From Leishmania donovani (Eukaryota > Euglenozoa > Kinetoplastea > Trypanosomatida > Trypanosomatidae): a DNA stretch of 64,000 nt. The translations under genes were made by a program, and so were the position numbers. The stretch is from positions 600,095-664,094 of the forward strand of contig NC_018245.1 of the NCBI RefSeq assembly GCF_000227135.1, given 5' to 3'. The notes beneath the pieces were generated by a model. That model ran no database searches and was not told the origin of the DNA. It saw only the letters and a program-made list of their open reading frames with translations. Shown one piece after another: positions 34,201-44,482 of the stretch; position 1 is the first letter of the stretch; each line of letters starts with the position of its first letter.

Positions 34201-34314
34201 AGTGTCCTGCACGGCAGTGCTCTGCCTATAAGGCACTGCTACCTGCCATTCCTCCCTTAGACACATAGCACCGTCATACAAGGGCGGCAGCATATATATA
34301 TATATATATGCGAT
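28276..34314 (+). other. 6-kb gene-free spacer
   Basis: No gene supported. Plus-strand sequence is strongly C/T-rich with long T runs (28416-28425, 28870-28880, 31190-31201, 33411-33421, 33926-33940), a TA microsatellite with inverted symmetry (30713-30750) and CA runs (31891-31910). Reverse-strand open frames give Arg/Glu/Lys/Thr-rich products mirroring these tracts. At its right end, CATTCCTCCCTTAG (AG at 34259-34260) is a plausible splice acceptor and a (TA) run (34291-34309) lies just upstream of the next ATG. Confidence 0.55.
30713..30750. repeat. TA-rich microsatellite
   Basis: A run of TA dinucleotides with a short interruption (TATTATAGTATATATA). It can fold back on itself; no further role can be supported. 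Confidence 0.85.
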
Positions 34315-37300
34315 ATGGAGGCTAGCGGTACCCTGCGAAGCAGCGGTGACTCGTCACCGATTGTGGCGTCTACTGCCGACGCCAGTTACGATGCAGCGAT
34401 GCCAGCGCTGCGAAAAAGTATTGTCGCAGCAGCAGGCTCGAGCAGCAAGCCCGGCTCCCCGAGCAGCAGTCTCGGAAATGTCAGCTTGCCCGATACGCAC
34501 TCCCCCCGAACCCAGGACCTCGGCGGCGGTGAGAAGGACCGCCTGTGGCTGCCGGACTCACTGCACAACGTCGCTGAAGCAACAGCCACAACATCACCAA
34601 ATACGGCTAGTCATCCGCCTGCCCGACTTCTCCATCACAGAGACTCCTTCATATCTATGCACAGCACCGACGCACCCTCAGCAGCGGTTCCACTCACCTG
34701 CATGAGCTCGCCGCCGTCCCCGCTGGCGAGGGCGGAGTGCCTGCGCGCGAGTGAGAGCGAGAGTTTTGACACCGGCAACATGAACAACGTGGGAGGCAGC
34801 CGTGCGTCCACGAAGCGGCTGCGCTCTGATCGCATGCAGGCAATCAGAGCTACCTCCGCAGCACCGCCATCGCGGCTGCGGCGCAGTGCTTCGCTACCAA
34901 CAACCGGATGCAATGGCAGCCACATCTTCAGCGCCCGACTTTCCACCCCGTCTGCTGCCGGTGGCGCAGGCGGTGGCACAGGGTCTTGCAGCTCACCCAC
35001 TCCGCTCAGCGAACGCAGCGGTAAAAAGAGCAGCAGCAGAAGTAGTCCTCAGCCTCCAACAGTTGCGACACCGCTGTTGCAGCGCGCACCGCACGCGCAG
35101 GACACGGCGCGCGCCAAGGGAGGTGATACATCGCATGATGGGGGTGGCGCGCAGTTCTCGACGCGCCAGCTCGGCTATCTGTCGAACTCCGAGCTCTCGA
35201 ACGCGCCAGATGGCAGCGAACCGACTCCCTACACTGCGGGCGCGTCGGCGAGCAGCAGCCCCACGGCGGCACAGTCATCGCCGCCACCGCTGCCATCATA
35301 CACGCTGCCAGTGACGGACGACACTCACTGTCAGGACAACGTTTTGGCAGGTGACATGGGCGACGCCACGGCCGTTGTCGCACCCGCCAGGAAGCGCAAG
35401 AAAAAGAAAAACAAGAAGAAGAAGTCGGCAGCAGCGGCAGCGGCCGGCGCGGTCGAGGGAGAGGACGCTGCCATGTCAGCGGCGGCGGCTGCTGGTGCTG
35501 CCGGCGGCACGGGCACTCCGATCGGCGGCAGCGCCACGGTGAATAGCGCCGTCCCGGCGACTGGCTCGTTGCCGCTGCCACCTATCCCGATGATGCCCGG
35601 AGGCGGCGGCAACTCCAGTGGGGTCGTCCCTGGCGCATTCTTGAGCCCTGGCTACAGCCAGGGCCACGGTAGCGGCGGCAGCGGTTCTCTGCTGTACAGC
35701 AACCTTCCGCAGCCGCAGTTTCATCCCCAACACCTCGGCGGAGCACGCGGGCAGTTCGTGATGATGTTCAATGGTGCGCAAGGCGGCGATGGTGCAGGCG
35801 ACCCGATCATGATGGGTTACTCGATGAATGGCGGCGCTGGTGGCATTGATGGCGGCGGCGGCGACTACACGAGTGCCGGCACAGCTGTTTGTGCGGGGGG
35901 TGAGGGCAGTACTTACGGTCGAGGGGGATCGGCAATGATGATGGTGCCTATGATGGCCTCCAACTACCACCACCACCACCACCACAGCCGCCATGAAAGC
36001 AGCGGGTCGGGTGGGGCGTATGGTTACTATCATGGCGGGATGAGTGATTGCGGCAGAGGAGGAACCGCCGGCATGTCGCCTGCGCATACACAGATGGGCC
36101 ATCAGGGTGTGGGGCGAAACCTGCAGGAGGAGCAGCGGCAACAGCAGCACGTTCAACAACAGCAAACACCGTATCCCTATCCACCTCAGCCCGTGCTGAT
36201 GGGCAGTGACGGCAGTGCTGGTAGTGGCTCGTATCCAGCGAACAGCGGCCACAACCGCCACGGCTCGGCGCACCGCAGCGGTGGTGGCAACAGTGGCGGC
36301 CCGCAATACTCTTCGCAGCCACAGCAGCAGTATCAGCAGCAGCAGTGCTACTATCAGAACCTTCGCTACAACTCACAGCCTTACTTTCATGGCGGCGTCT
36401 CCTCCACGACCGGCGCTGATGCGAATGCGATGCAGGGAGGGCTGATCATGGCAACAGGTGAGGGAAGCAGTGGCGCTGAGGGCGGTGGCCGCGGCGAGCG
36501 CGCCGGCTTCTCGAACACCCAGGGCCAATCCAGCGGCGGCGTCGGCGGCTCGATGCAGTACAATGGAGAGGATGCCGCGAGCCGGGTGCCGTCGCAGGTG
36601 CCCGTGGAGGACATGGTGCCGGTGCCTCAGCAACCCCAGCGCAACGTCAGCTTTCGACCTCCGATGCCAGCGGCGAGCGCGTCTGGCATGTCCTACTACC
36701 CACCAAACAGCGCCGCACCGGCAACACTGGCGGCGGCTGCCGGTGCCCCCAACAACGGCAGCGTGAACAGTAGCTATGTAAGCTGCGGCAGTCGTGGAGG
36801 TGTGTCGGGGTCGATGATGGCCAGGGATGGCGGCGCAGCGGTGAACGGTGAGGCGAGGTTGCCGCGAGAGGAGGTGATGACGGCGGACCTCGCGGCGGAT
36901 GCGGCGCCGCGGTCGCTTTTTCAGTTCACGCCCGAGGTGAGCCCGCGCCTCTGTCGCCTGATCGAGCGCGAGCTGCTGACATACTTGACGCCGTCGCTGG
37001 CGTGTCTGCAGCGCCGCCGCAGTCAGTTGGAGACGCTGGCTGGGTACATCACAGCCGCGCTGCGCCACGCGGGCCGACAGACCGGCCACGACTATGGCGA
37101 CATCTCCTACTACATCTTCGGCAGCGTGAACATGCGCACCGTGCTGCCGGACGGCGACAATGACGTGACGGTGGAGGTTGACGGCTTGGTGGCGAGGGAG
37201 TCGACACTGACGCCTCCACCTTCGCCTCCGCAGCCGCTGTCGTCATCTTCGCTCAGCGATGGAGGTGGCGCTGCCTTGGACGCTTCCGCTAAAGCGGTCA

Positions 37301-40300
37301 TGCTCCCTGTGACGACCGACAGCAGCACCGGCAGCGTTGATGGAACGATGCAGCTAACGACAACCACGGACGGCTGCCCGCGTCTTGTGGCGCCAGCGGT
37401 GCTGAGCATCGCGTCCGGTGAGGTACTCGGCCGCGTGCGGGACTACCTGCGCAGCTTCAAGACGCCTGTCTTTGTCGATTCCTTGGTGATGGCAGAGGTG
37501 CGCGTGCTGAAGCTGGCGATGGAGGGGTGCAACTACGACATCACTATTGGCCAATTTGGCGGTGTCAACTGCGTGCGCTTCTTGCACGAGATGGACGCAG
37601 TGATCGGGGACCAGCACGTGCTCAAGCGCACACTGCTGCTCCTCAAGGCATGGTGCTGTTACGAGGCCCACATCTTGGGTGGGCAAGCCGGCTACATCGG
37701 CTCCTACGCGGCGACAGTGATGCTGATCTCGATGTTGAACACGGTGGAATTCCTCGAGGACGCCGACGCTGGGCAGATTGACAGTGATGGTGACGGCACG
37801 GCCGCAGCGGCGGCGAGGGCGGCCGTGACGTTGGACTCCCTGATGAGCGGCGACAGCACCGCGGAGGAGGAGGAGTCTTTGCTTCAGAATCCCGCATCCT
37901 CGTCCAGTGCACCGGTGACCACGGCGGCCAAAGCCTCCACCACGAAGAGGACCAAGGCGGACCAGGAGGGTGAAGGGCTCCTAAGCGATATTACAAGCCC
38001 GACGAGCAGCAACCGCGGCGGCCGCTGTCACGATCGTGACTCTGCCGGGCAGCCAGGACCGTCACCGTCCCGCCCTGCGGGCCGTGACACCACTGCCGCG
38101 TCGCCGCGCCCCTTGTCGCCGCTGACCCTGTTCGCGCGCTTCTTGAAGTTCTACGCTTATTTCGACTTCGACCGGTATTGTGTGACAGCCTTCGGCCCAC
38201 TGCCGCTGCACAAGATCACCTCAACTCCGCTGGACCTTAGCTACCTCGAGGTGGATGCGGCGCACAGCAAACCGCTGGAAGGTGTTGCTGCGTCGAACCG
38301 CGCGGCTACGGACTTGTCCTTTCTCGGCTTGACCCCGGAGGGTGAGGCGGCGATTGGCCATCTTGTGCGCCGCCGCCAGCAGCCGCTGCTCACCGTGAGC
38401 GGTGTGAAGCACTTGCTGGACCAGGTGAACCGCTCGCGGCGTGCAGAGCGCCAGGCACGGTACGAAGCACACCAACAGCCAGCGCAGCGACCCGAGCAGC
38501 AGACGGATACCAACGCTGCGCAAAATGCATCGGAGCACCGCAGCACCAGCGCTTCTTCTCTAGTGCAGCTGAACCGCCCCGGGTGCGCCGCTGAGGACGC
38601 CGGTCTGATGTGCCCATCCTGCAACACTGCCGTCTTCCCTGTTCGTGACATGAACGTGCTGGACCCGCTGCGGTGGAGCAGTAACATGGTCCGTGGGGTG
38701 TGTCGCAACCACCTTCAGCGCATTCAGCGTGCGTTCCTGGAAGGGCTTCGACTCTTGGATGTGGCGTCGCAGGAGCTCGGCGGAGACATGATGCAGATGG
38801 ACGTGACGAGCGTCGGCGCCTCAGCCAGTGCGGGCCGCACCGCCGGTGGTGTTGGCGCGACTGGACGCCGAAGAGCCGGGGCTGCCGCCGCAAAAGCTGC
38901 CGCGTCGCCGACGTCGCAGTGGTCTGCTTTCAGTGCCGCGAGCAGCAGCAGCCGCAGCTGGACCGACAGCGCCGCGAACGGTGTCGCCGGCCAAGCACGC
39001 GTTCAGCAGGGCGCGATGAGCGGCGCCTCAATGTACGGCTCCCCAGGGAGCGCGGTGGAGGCCGGGGGCGATGGTGCTGGAGAGGTGCAGCTATGCCCGG
39101 GCTACCCTGCGCCGCACTCGCAGTGCACGCTTCGTGAGGCGGGTGTTTTGGAAATGCTGTTTCCACGCACCATTGAGGCTATCCGCAAGCACAGTCACCT
39201 TAACTGCCCATGGAGCTGCGAGGGGGCGGATGCGGCGGCGCTGACGGGAGTGCCGCAGTGCGCGGGCTGCACAAGGCCCTCCCTGCTGTGCACTCCGGCC
39301 ATCCGCCGCATGTGCCAGCCGCAGCTCATCTTCCACCCCTCCAGCACTAGCGAGGGCAGCAACACGGCTGCCACTGGGGGGAGGCAGCCAAAGCAACTGC
39401 AGTCGACAAGCGGTAAGGCCACATCCTCGCCCACCTCCACTGCCACGCCGCAGCAGTCGCTATCATTGGCCGTCTCTCCCACGCAGAGCAAACATCATCA
39501 AGGTCCAGGAGGGCGGCGTGGCAACGCGGCGGCGGTGGAACAGGTGGTGAGTGAACTGGAGGAGGCATTCGCTGGCCAAGACACGAGCGAAGAAGCCCGT
39601 AACGGTGGCCCGCTCGGGGAGGCGATGGTGCCCGTGGCGGAGCAGCCTCTGACACGTGACAGCGCGGCATGTGGCGCGACTGGTTCACAGCCGCCACCGC
39701 CGTCATCGTCCACGGCCTCCGCGTCGCCGCTTCAGGGCAATGTCTACGGCCCGGGCGCGGCAGAGGCCACGATGCATCATCATTCACACCAGATGTACAG
39801 CCCCGGCGGAGCGTGCAACAGTGGTGGCGTCGGCGGTGCGTACCTCTCGGCCTACCCGGCGATGCCGCTTTCGGCTAGCATGCCTGAGGAGAAGTACTAC
39901 GCCATGCACGTTGGTGCTGCTGCAGGGGGTAGCGCTGGTGGCGCCGGCAGTTCCGGTGGGTACGGCCTCTCTCCTAGTCATCACGGCAATCGCAACATGG
40001 GGCCACCGTCACAGCAGCACCAGCATCACCATTACGCGCAGCAGCAGCAGCACCAGCACCAGCACCAGCATCACGCTCAGCAAGCGCATGTACGTATCGG
40101 TTCCATGTCCTCCTCGGTGATACAAGGCAGCTACAACGCTAACAACGGAGGCGGCACCGGCAACCCGGGCCACCGTACCTACGCGACCAACCCAACGGTA
40201 CCAGTTCCGATGGAGGGCAGTGGGTTTCCGTCCTACGGCGGACACAACTACGCCCCCGCTGTGCGTCAACAACAGCAGCAGTACCCCTATCAGCACCAGC

Positions 40301-40458
40301 AACATCATCACCACCGCGGCGATGATGGCACTATGCCACACAGCAGCGGTAATCACGGCTACAAGGGTGGTGGTAGCTGCCTGCACAACATAAACCATCA
40401 CGGCAACAACAGCAGCAGCGACTCCAGCGCCCAAGCGCTGCTGCTGCAGCGGCTGTAG
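34315..40458 (+). CDS. Giant nucleotidyltransferase of the non-canonical poly(A)/TUTase (PAP/25A-associated) type, 2047 aa
   Basis: Predicted to add nucleotides to RNA 3' ends. Residues 1-875 are low complexity: Ser/Pro/Thr-rich, a Lys/Arg block near 360-372 (RKRKKKKNKKKK, a possible nuclear signal), Gly/Met-rich runs and poly-His. The catalytic core begins near 885. It has a GS motif (G936-S937), the metal ligands D948 and D950 (LPDGDNDVTVEV) and the third Asp D1075 (NYDITIGQFGG). The helical PAP-associated part follows: LLKAWCCYEAHILGGQAGY, then FLKFYAYFDFDRYCV near 1275, and FPVRDMNVLDPL with a downstream RIQRAFLEGLRLL near 1440-1480. These blocks resemble plant PAP/OAS1 substrate-binding-domain proteins more than classic trypanosome RET1/RET2. 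A CPSC pair sits just before the last block. Low-complexity inserts separate the catalytic blocks. The C-terminal 500 residues are Gly/Gln/His-rich. All three catalytic Asp are present, so it should be active. Nucleotide preference cannot be read from sequence. Confidence 0.87.
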   Translation: MEASGTLRSSGDSSPIVASTADASYDAAMPALRKSIVAAAGSSSKPGSPSSSLGNVSLPDTHSPRTQDLGGGEKDRLWLPDSLHNVAEATATTSPNTASHPPARLLHHRDSFISMHSTDAPSAAVPLTCMSSPPSPLARAECLRASESESFDTGNMNNVGGSRASTKRLRSDRMQAIRATSAAPPSRLRRSASLPTTGCNGSHIFSARLSTPSAAGGAGGGTGSCSSPTPLSERSGKKSSSRSSPQPPTVATPLLQRAPHAQDTARAKGGDTSHDGGGAQFSTRQLGYLSNSELSNAPDGSEPTPYTAGASASSSPTAAQSSPPPLPSYTLPVTDDTHCQDNVLAGDMGDATAVVAPARKRKKKKNKKKKSAAAAAAGAVEGEDAAMSAAAAAGAAGGTGTPIGGSATVNSAVPATGSLPLPPIPMMPGGGGNSSGVVPGAFLSPGYSQGHGSGGSGSLLYSNLPQPQFHPQHLGGARGQFVMMFNGAQGGDGAGDPIMMGYSMNGGAGGIDGGGGDYTSAGTAVCAGGEGSTYGRGGSAMMMVPMMASNYHHHHHHSRHESSGSGGAYGYYHGGMSDCGRGGTAGMSPAHTQMGHQGVGRNLQEEQRQQQHVQQQQTPYPYPPQPVLMGSDGSAGSGSYPANSGHNRHGSAHRSGGGNSGGPQYSSQPQQQYQQQQCYYQNLRYNSQPYFHGGVSSTTGADANAMQGGLIMATGEGSSGAEGGGRGERAGFSNTQGQSSGGVGGSMQYNGEDAASRVPSQVPVEDMVPVPQQPQRNVSFRPPMPAASASGMSYYPPNSAAPATLAAAAGAPNNGSVNSSYVSCGSRGGVSGSMMARDGGAAVNGEARLPREEVMTADLAADAAPRSLFQFTPEVSPRLCRLIERELLTYLTPSLACLQRRRSQLETLAGYITAALRHAGRQTGHDYGDISYYIFGSVNMRTVLPDGDNDVTVEVDGLVARESTLTPPPSPPQPLSSSSLSDGGGAALDASAKAVMLPVTTDSSTGSVDGTMQLTTTTDGCPRLVAPAVLSIASGEVLGRVRDYLRSFKTPVFVDSLVMAEVRVLKLAMEGCNYDITIGQFGGVNCVRFLHEMDAVIGDQHVLKRTLLLLKAWCCYEAHILGGQAGYIGSYAATVMLISMLNTVEFLEDADAGQIDSDGDGTAAAAARAAVTLDSLMSGDSTAEEEESLLQNPASSSSAPVTTAAKASTTKRTKADQEGEGLLSDITSPTSSNRGGRCHDRDSAGQPGPSPSRPAGRDTTAASPRPLSPLTLFARFLKFYAYFDFDRYCVTAFGPLPLHKITSTPLDLSYLEVDAAHSKPLEGVAASNRAATDLSFLGLTPEGEAAIGHLVRRRQQPLLTVSGVKHLLDQVNRSRRAERQARYEAHQQPAQRPEQQTDTNAAQNASEHRSTSASSLVQLNRPGCAAEDAGLMCPSCNTAVFPVRDMNVLDPLRWSSNMVRGVCRNHLQRIQRAFLEGLRLLDVASQELGGDMMQMDVTSVGASASAGRTAGGVGATGRRRAGAAAAKAAASPTSQWSAFSAASSSSRSWTDSAANGVAGQARVQQGAMSGASMYGSPGSAVEAGGDGAGEVQLCPGYPAPHSQCTLREAGVLEMLFPRTIEAIRKHSHLNCPWSCEGADAAALTGVPQCAGCTRPSLLCTPAIRRMCQPQLIFHPSSTSEGSNTAATGGRQPKQLQSTSGKATSSPTSTATPQQSLSLAVSPTQSKHHQGPGGRRGNAAAVEQVVSELEEAFAGQDTSEEARNGGPLGEAMVPVAEQPLTRDSAACGATGSQPPPPSSSTASASPLQGNVYGPGAAEATMHHHSHQMYSPGGACNSGGVGGAYLSAYPAMPLSASMPEEKYYAMHVGAAAGGSAGGAGSSGGYGLSPSHHGNRNMGPPSQQHQHHHYAQQQQHQHQHQHHAQQAHVRIGSMSSSVIQGSYNANNGGGTGNPGHRTYATNPTVPVPMEGSGFPSYGGHNYAPAVRQQQQQYPYQHQQHHHHRGDDGTMPHSSGNHGYKGGGSCLHNINHHGNNSSSDSSAQALLLQRL

Positions 40459-41209
40459 ATGATTGTGAGAGGGGCTGTCAGGTAAGGCGGAGAACAGCGC
40501 GGGGCAAGATGCTGCTGAGGAGGGGGGGGTGCCCCAGGCTCTGGTGTGGATCTTTCTATGCGTTTGTGTGTGTACCTTCGCGGTGGTGTGACGGTGCCCG
40601 CATCCATACCTTCCCTCCCCTCGTCCCAACCGCACCCGAGTTACTTTTCCGTTGCTTTCACGCCGTTGTTGTGCCATGCGCAACATGCTCCGCGGCAAAT
40701 AGGCTGAACTCTGTCTCATGCTCTTATTATCTTCGGTGCTCGTATGCGCTCGTGTGTGTGAGAACAGCGTTCGGCGGGAGCGGCCCCATCGCCGGCAGCT
40801 GCGGCCCATTTCGAGCGTTGTGTTCATGGTTCAGGAAGCGACATGTTAGGCTCCTTTGTTTTGCTGTTGTCCTCCGCGACAAGGAACAGGCACAACTAAC
40901 CGGGGCAAGACGACGCATCTACCGTCGCTTCCGCCTTTCTACCTCCCCTCCCCACACACCACCCGAGCGCGATATCCTTGCGCTTTTGTCTCCAGCGTAA
41001 CTGAAAAAAAGAGGCGGTGCGTCATTGTGCCCACCCTCCTCTCCGTGAGCGCGTGTTTACTGGTGGGTGAGACACATCTGTGCACCGTTGGGCGGTTGCA
41101 CTGCCCCGCTTGACATCATAACTCCTCCATGTTCCTACTCTCCTCTGCACACCCGCTTTCCGTTCGCCTCGTCAGCTCTTTGACGTCCACCCACCGTCGC
41201 CTTCTCTTG
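40459..41209 (+). other. 3' flank of the nucleotidyltransferase gene
   Basis: No gene seen. Mixed-composition sequence without sustained coding signal, followed by a region that may be the eroded 3' end of the minus-strand retroposon. Confidence 0.5.
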
Positions 41210-42199
41210 TCACTTCTTGTCCCCTCTCTCTTTAGGCCCCGCTGCCTGCGATGGGGCTGACGGCAGACGTCGGAGTTCGAGTGGGCGCTGCCCGGCGCTC
41301 GTCTCGACTGCGAAGGTGCAACACGCACCGATCCCTACGTATAACACGCGTGACGTGTGCACCGCCCGAGGAGGAAGGGCTGCCGATTCGCCTCCCTCTC
41401 CACTTCTGGCGCTCACAAACGGGCTCAGCGGATACTGAAGCGCTTCGAGTGCCGCCGCATCGTAGCTGCCGGCTGCTCCAATGGCGACCTGTTGCAGCAC
41501 CTCATGCGCTGAGTTTCCACTGACTGAGTAGCAGCCCGCTGACGTGACAGCAGCTGAGACCGATTCATGTGTGCTGCCGGCTGCGTCGGAAGAGGTTACC
41601 TTTTCCTGGTTCTCTACCATTGCCTACGTCAGGGACGCAGACGAGACACAGGGAAGCCGTGCTCAGCGTTGACGTCATTGGCCATATCCCTCAGCATCTG
41701 GTTGCGGCGTTCGAACGCACACACATACACGCATACACGCACATACCCATACACTATCTTCGCCGATCTTGGCGCCGCGCGCAGGGTATCGGTGGTGCTG
41801 AGGACCACGCTGAGCAGGGGCAAGAATACTCGGCTTGCTGGGAGGTAGTGGCACGCAGCTAGCGGCAGTGCCCGAAAAGACGTATCGTTCACCATCGCCA
41901 GCGAAACGATGGATCCGCCGCAAAAGCAGAAGGGGGCCGCTCACGATGACGACAGCACCAATAGCATCCATCGACCATGGGAGCCAGCACCGTTTCGGCG
42001 ACACGGCGGACAGCTCTTCCAGCTTACCCAACAAGCAGTGAGCGCAGCATGTCGAGTTTTCGTGGAGGTGTGCTACAGCAGCAACTGACGCACCGCTGAG
42101 ACGGCGCTGTTCGGTGACGCCTCTATGCATGGCACGATCTTTGGAAGGCGCAGAGACGTGCTCAGCTGCGCCGCTCAGCATCCAAGGTGCTTGCCGCCC
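41210..42199 (-). pseudogene. Possible eroded 3' part of the ingi-like retroposon
   Basis: Minus-strand open pieces here (about 41210-41620 and 41675-42181) have coding-like composition, for example GSYDAAALEALQYPL and LEELSAVSPKRCW. These vaguely recall the RNase H and post-RT regions of ingi/L1Tc ORFs. They lie in the expected order downstream of the endonuclease remnant on the same strand. The similarity is weak and by eye only. A CA microsatellite (41720-41745) interrupts the region. Confidence 0.3.
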
Positions 42200-42526
42200 T
42201 CCCCTAGGTGGCCCTTGTCGCAGCGCGGTTTCGTGGGCTGTCGGCCTGGCGTCTGAGACCGGCGGCCAGGCCCGCGATCCACGCAGTTGGCGTCAGCGCC
42301 CCCGCCGGCTTGGCAAGCTTGTCGGCGTCGTCCTCTTGCCCCAACACACAGTCACCGGCGACAAGCGGAAGCGAAGGGCACGCGCGACGGGCCAGCAGCG
42401 CCAGCACCTGTGCCCCAATGTGCCGCATCATGCCACGCCACACCACCCCCTAGCCCTTGTAGGGCCCGTGCCGGCCACCCTGAGGAGGCGAGGGCGAGCC
42501 CGCAGCAGCGACCACATGCACCTGAC

Positions 42527-42856
42527 TGTGCCCTATCTGATCCCGTTGTCCTCGCAGCATGTCAAGCTCCAGCACCATTGCACCGCGCCCAGCGCGGCAG
42601 CGGCAAGCAAGGAGGCCGCAGCCTGCTGTCGCTGCGCCGACGGGTGCATGGTCGTCATGAACCATCGCGGCCTCTCCCGACCTGTTCTCTGTCTGTGTCG
42701 CACCATTCGCCCACAGCGAGCAAGGGAGCTCCCACACAGCGGGGGAGTCGTTGCCTGCGTGCCGCTGGCCTTTCTCACTTCAGAGAGTCCGCCCACCGCT
42801 CGCCAGAGAGCGGATGCGTCGAAGTGCATGCAACCGCTGCGCATGAGGGGTGTGTG
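42527..42856 (+). repeat. 330-bp direct duplicate of 43196-43525 (unmerged contig overlap)
   Basis: Bases 42527-42856 equal 43196-43525 (offset 669). They diverge right after TGTGTG. The second copy starts immediately after the 99-N gap, so these are most likely two contigs covering the same DNA. Confidence 0.93.
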
Positions 42857-43096
42857 AGCGTGAGACGCACACTAAGTGGCACAAAAAAGAAAAATAGGGG
42901 GACGGCGGTGAGACAGCGATCGCCGTGGAGCAAGCAAAAAAAAGGAGGTTCGGCGGGGGGAAGGAAGCTGAGGGAGGGAGTGGGGAGGAGGTGAGCTGGT
43001 GTGTGTGTGTGTGTGTGTGTGGGTCTAAAAGACGGGTAGACAGAGACGAAACGAAGGGGGAGTTGCTCTTCTTCCTATCGACATCCCTGTGCTCCC
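42771..43096 (-). repeat. 326-bp exact inverted copy of 14022-14347
   Basis: The reverse complement partner of 14022-14347. Bases 42771-42856 belong to the retroposon region. Bases 42857-43096 are the reverse complement of the spacer at 14022-14261. The block ends at a gap. Confidence 0.93.
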
Positions 43097-43195
43097 NNNN
43101 NNNNNNNNNNNNNNNNNNNNNNNNNNNNNNNNNNNNNNNNNNNNNNNNNNNNNNNNNNNNNNNNNNNNNNNNNNNNNNNNNNNNNNNNNNNNNNN
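43097..43195. other. Assembly gap (99 N)
   Basis: A run of Ns between contigs that share 330 identical bases, so there may be no real missing sequence here. Confidence 0.98.
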
Positions 43196-43961
43196 TGTGC
43201 CCTATCTGATCCCGTTGTCCTCGCAGCATGTCAAGCTCCAGCACCATTGCACCGCGCCCAGCGCGGCAGCGGCAAGCAAGGAGGCCGCAGCCTGCTGTCG
43301 CTGCGCCGACGGGTGCATGGTCGTCATGAACCATCGCGGCCTCTCCCGACCTGTTCTCTGTCTGTGTCGCACCATTCGCCCACAGCGAGCAAGGGAGCTC
43401 CCACACAGCGGGGGAGTCGTTGCCTGCGTGCCGCTGGCCTTTCTCACTTCAGAGAGTCCGCCCACCGCTCGCCAGAGAGCGGATGCGTCGAAGTGCATGC
43501 AACCGCTGCGCATGAGGGGTGTGTGCGCGCGTGTGCTACCCCGAGGGGGCCGATACGTGCATACTCGTGTGAGAGCTGCCGAATTTTTTTGACGACACCG
43601 CAGCACGATGTGCGCACCTCCCGCGCGAAATGCGCAACATGGCCCCCCTCGCGCGGTCGCGGAGAGATGCAAGCAGGTGCGGCGACGCAGCTCCATGGGA
43701 TCATGAGGGCAGAATGTCGGCCTTTTCGAGTGAGTCTCCGCTCTCTGCATGTTTGGTGGGCGCTCACCATGAATGCGGCTGCTTTGGCGTGGGGGTGCTC
43801 GAGATGTGTTCTTCTGCTTCTGCCAGCACTGCTCCGCGATGCGGCGGCACCATCGCGTCGCCCTGATTGACGCAGCGCCATGCAGGAAGCGCCGGGGAGC
43901 CTTTTGACGGGCCCTGCGCGTGCGCGCAGACCACCCTCGCCTCGGCAGGTCATGCCGTGTA

Positions 43962-44383
43962 TACTTTGATAGCCGCTGCAGCATGTCGGCCAGCGCCGCG
44001 CCTTGAGTGGAGGTCTAAGCCGGGAAGGTGGCGTTGGTGGTGTGGGGTAGCGATCCTCTTCCGGTCAACGCTGGCGGCATCGCGTCATATGCTTCCTGAA
44101 AGTGGATAGTGGACTGCGTCGTGCAGTCGTGGCTCGGCTCCGTGGTGACGGTGCCCCAACCGCAGGTGAGGCAGTCGAGCGCCCGGGTGACGTCCGTTGA
44201 CGTGTCCGTGGCCCCGTCTGCGCTGTGCCATGCTGGGGTGTCCTCCTCCCTTTGCACATGTCAAGTATTTACGATGGGGCCAATTGTATGGAATGGACCG
44301 GGCTCGGTCGGGTTGTCCTTTCGTGTCCCACACCGGGTGGTGCGAGTTGGCGTCCATTCCGACAACACGAGGGCTGGGCGCGA
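43962..44383 (+). repeat. 422-bp direct duplicate of 44483-44904 (unmerged contig overlap)
   Basis: Bases 43962-44383 equal 44483-44904 (offset 521). The first copy ends at a gap and the second starts right after it. Merging them gives a single continuous retroposon remnant through the endonuclease region. Confidence 0.93.
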
Positions 44384-44482
44384 NNNNNNNNNNNNNNNNN
44401 NNNNNNNNNNNNNNNNNNNNNNNNNNNNNNNNNNNNNNNNNNNNNNNNNNNNNNNNNNNNNNNNNNNNNNNNNNNNNNNNNN
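44384..44482. other. Assembly gap (99 N)
   Basis: A run of Ns between two contigs whose ends share 422 identical bases. Confidence 0.98.

Noticed and set aside
42200..42850. Small Cys/His-rich translation that could suggest a zinc finger gene (CRRCADGC)
   Set aside because: The segment is inside the retroposon-remnant region, is duplicated by contig overlap, and has no start or length expected of a real gene.
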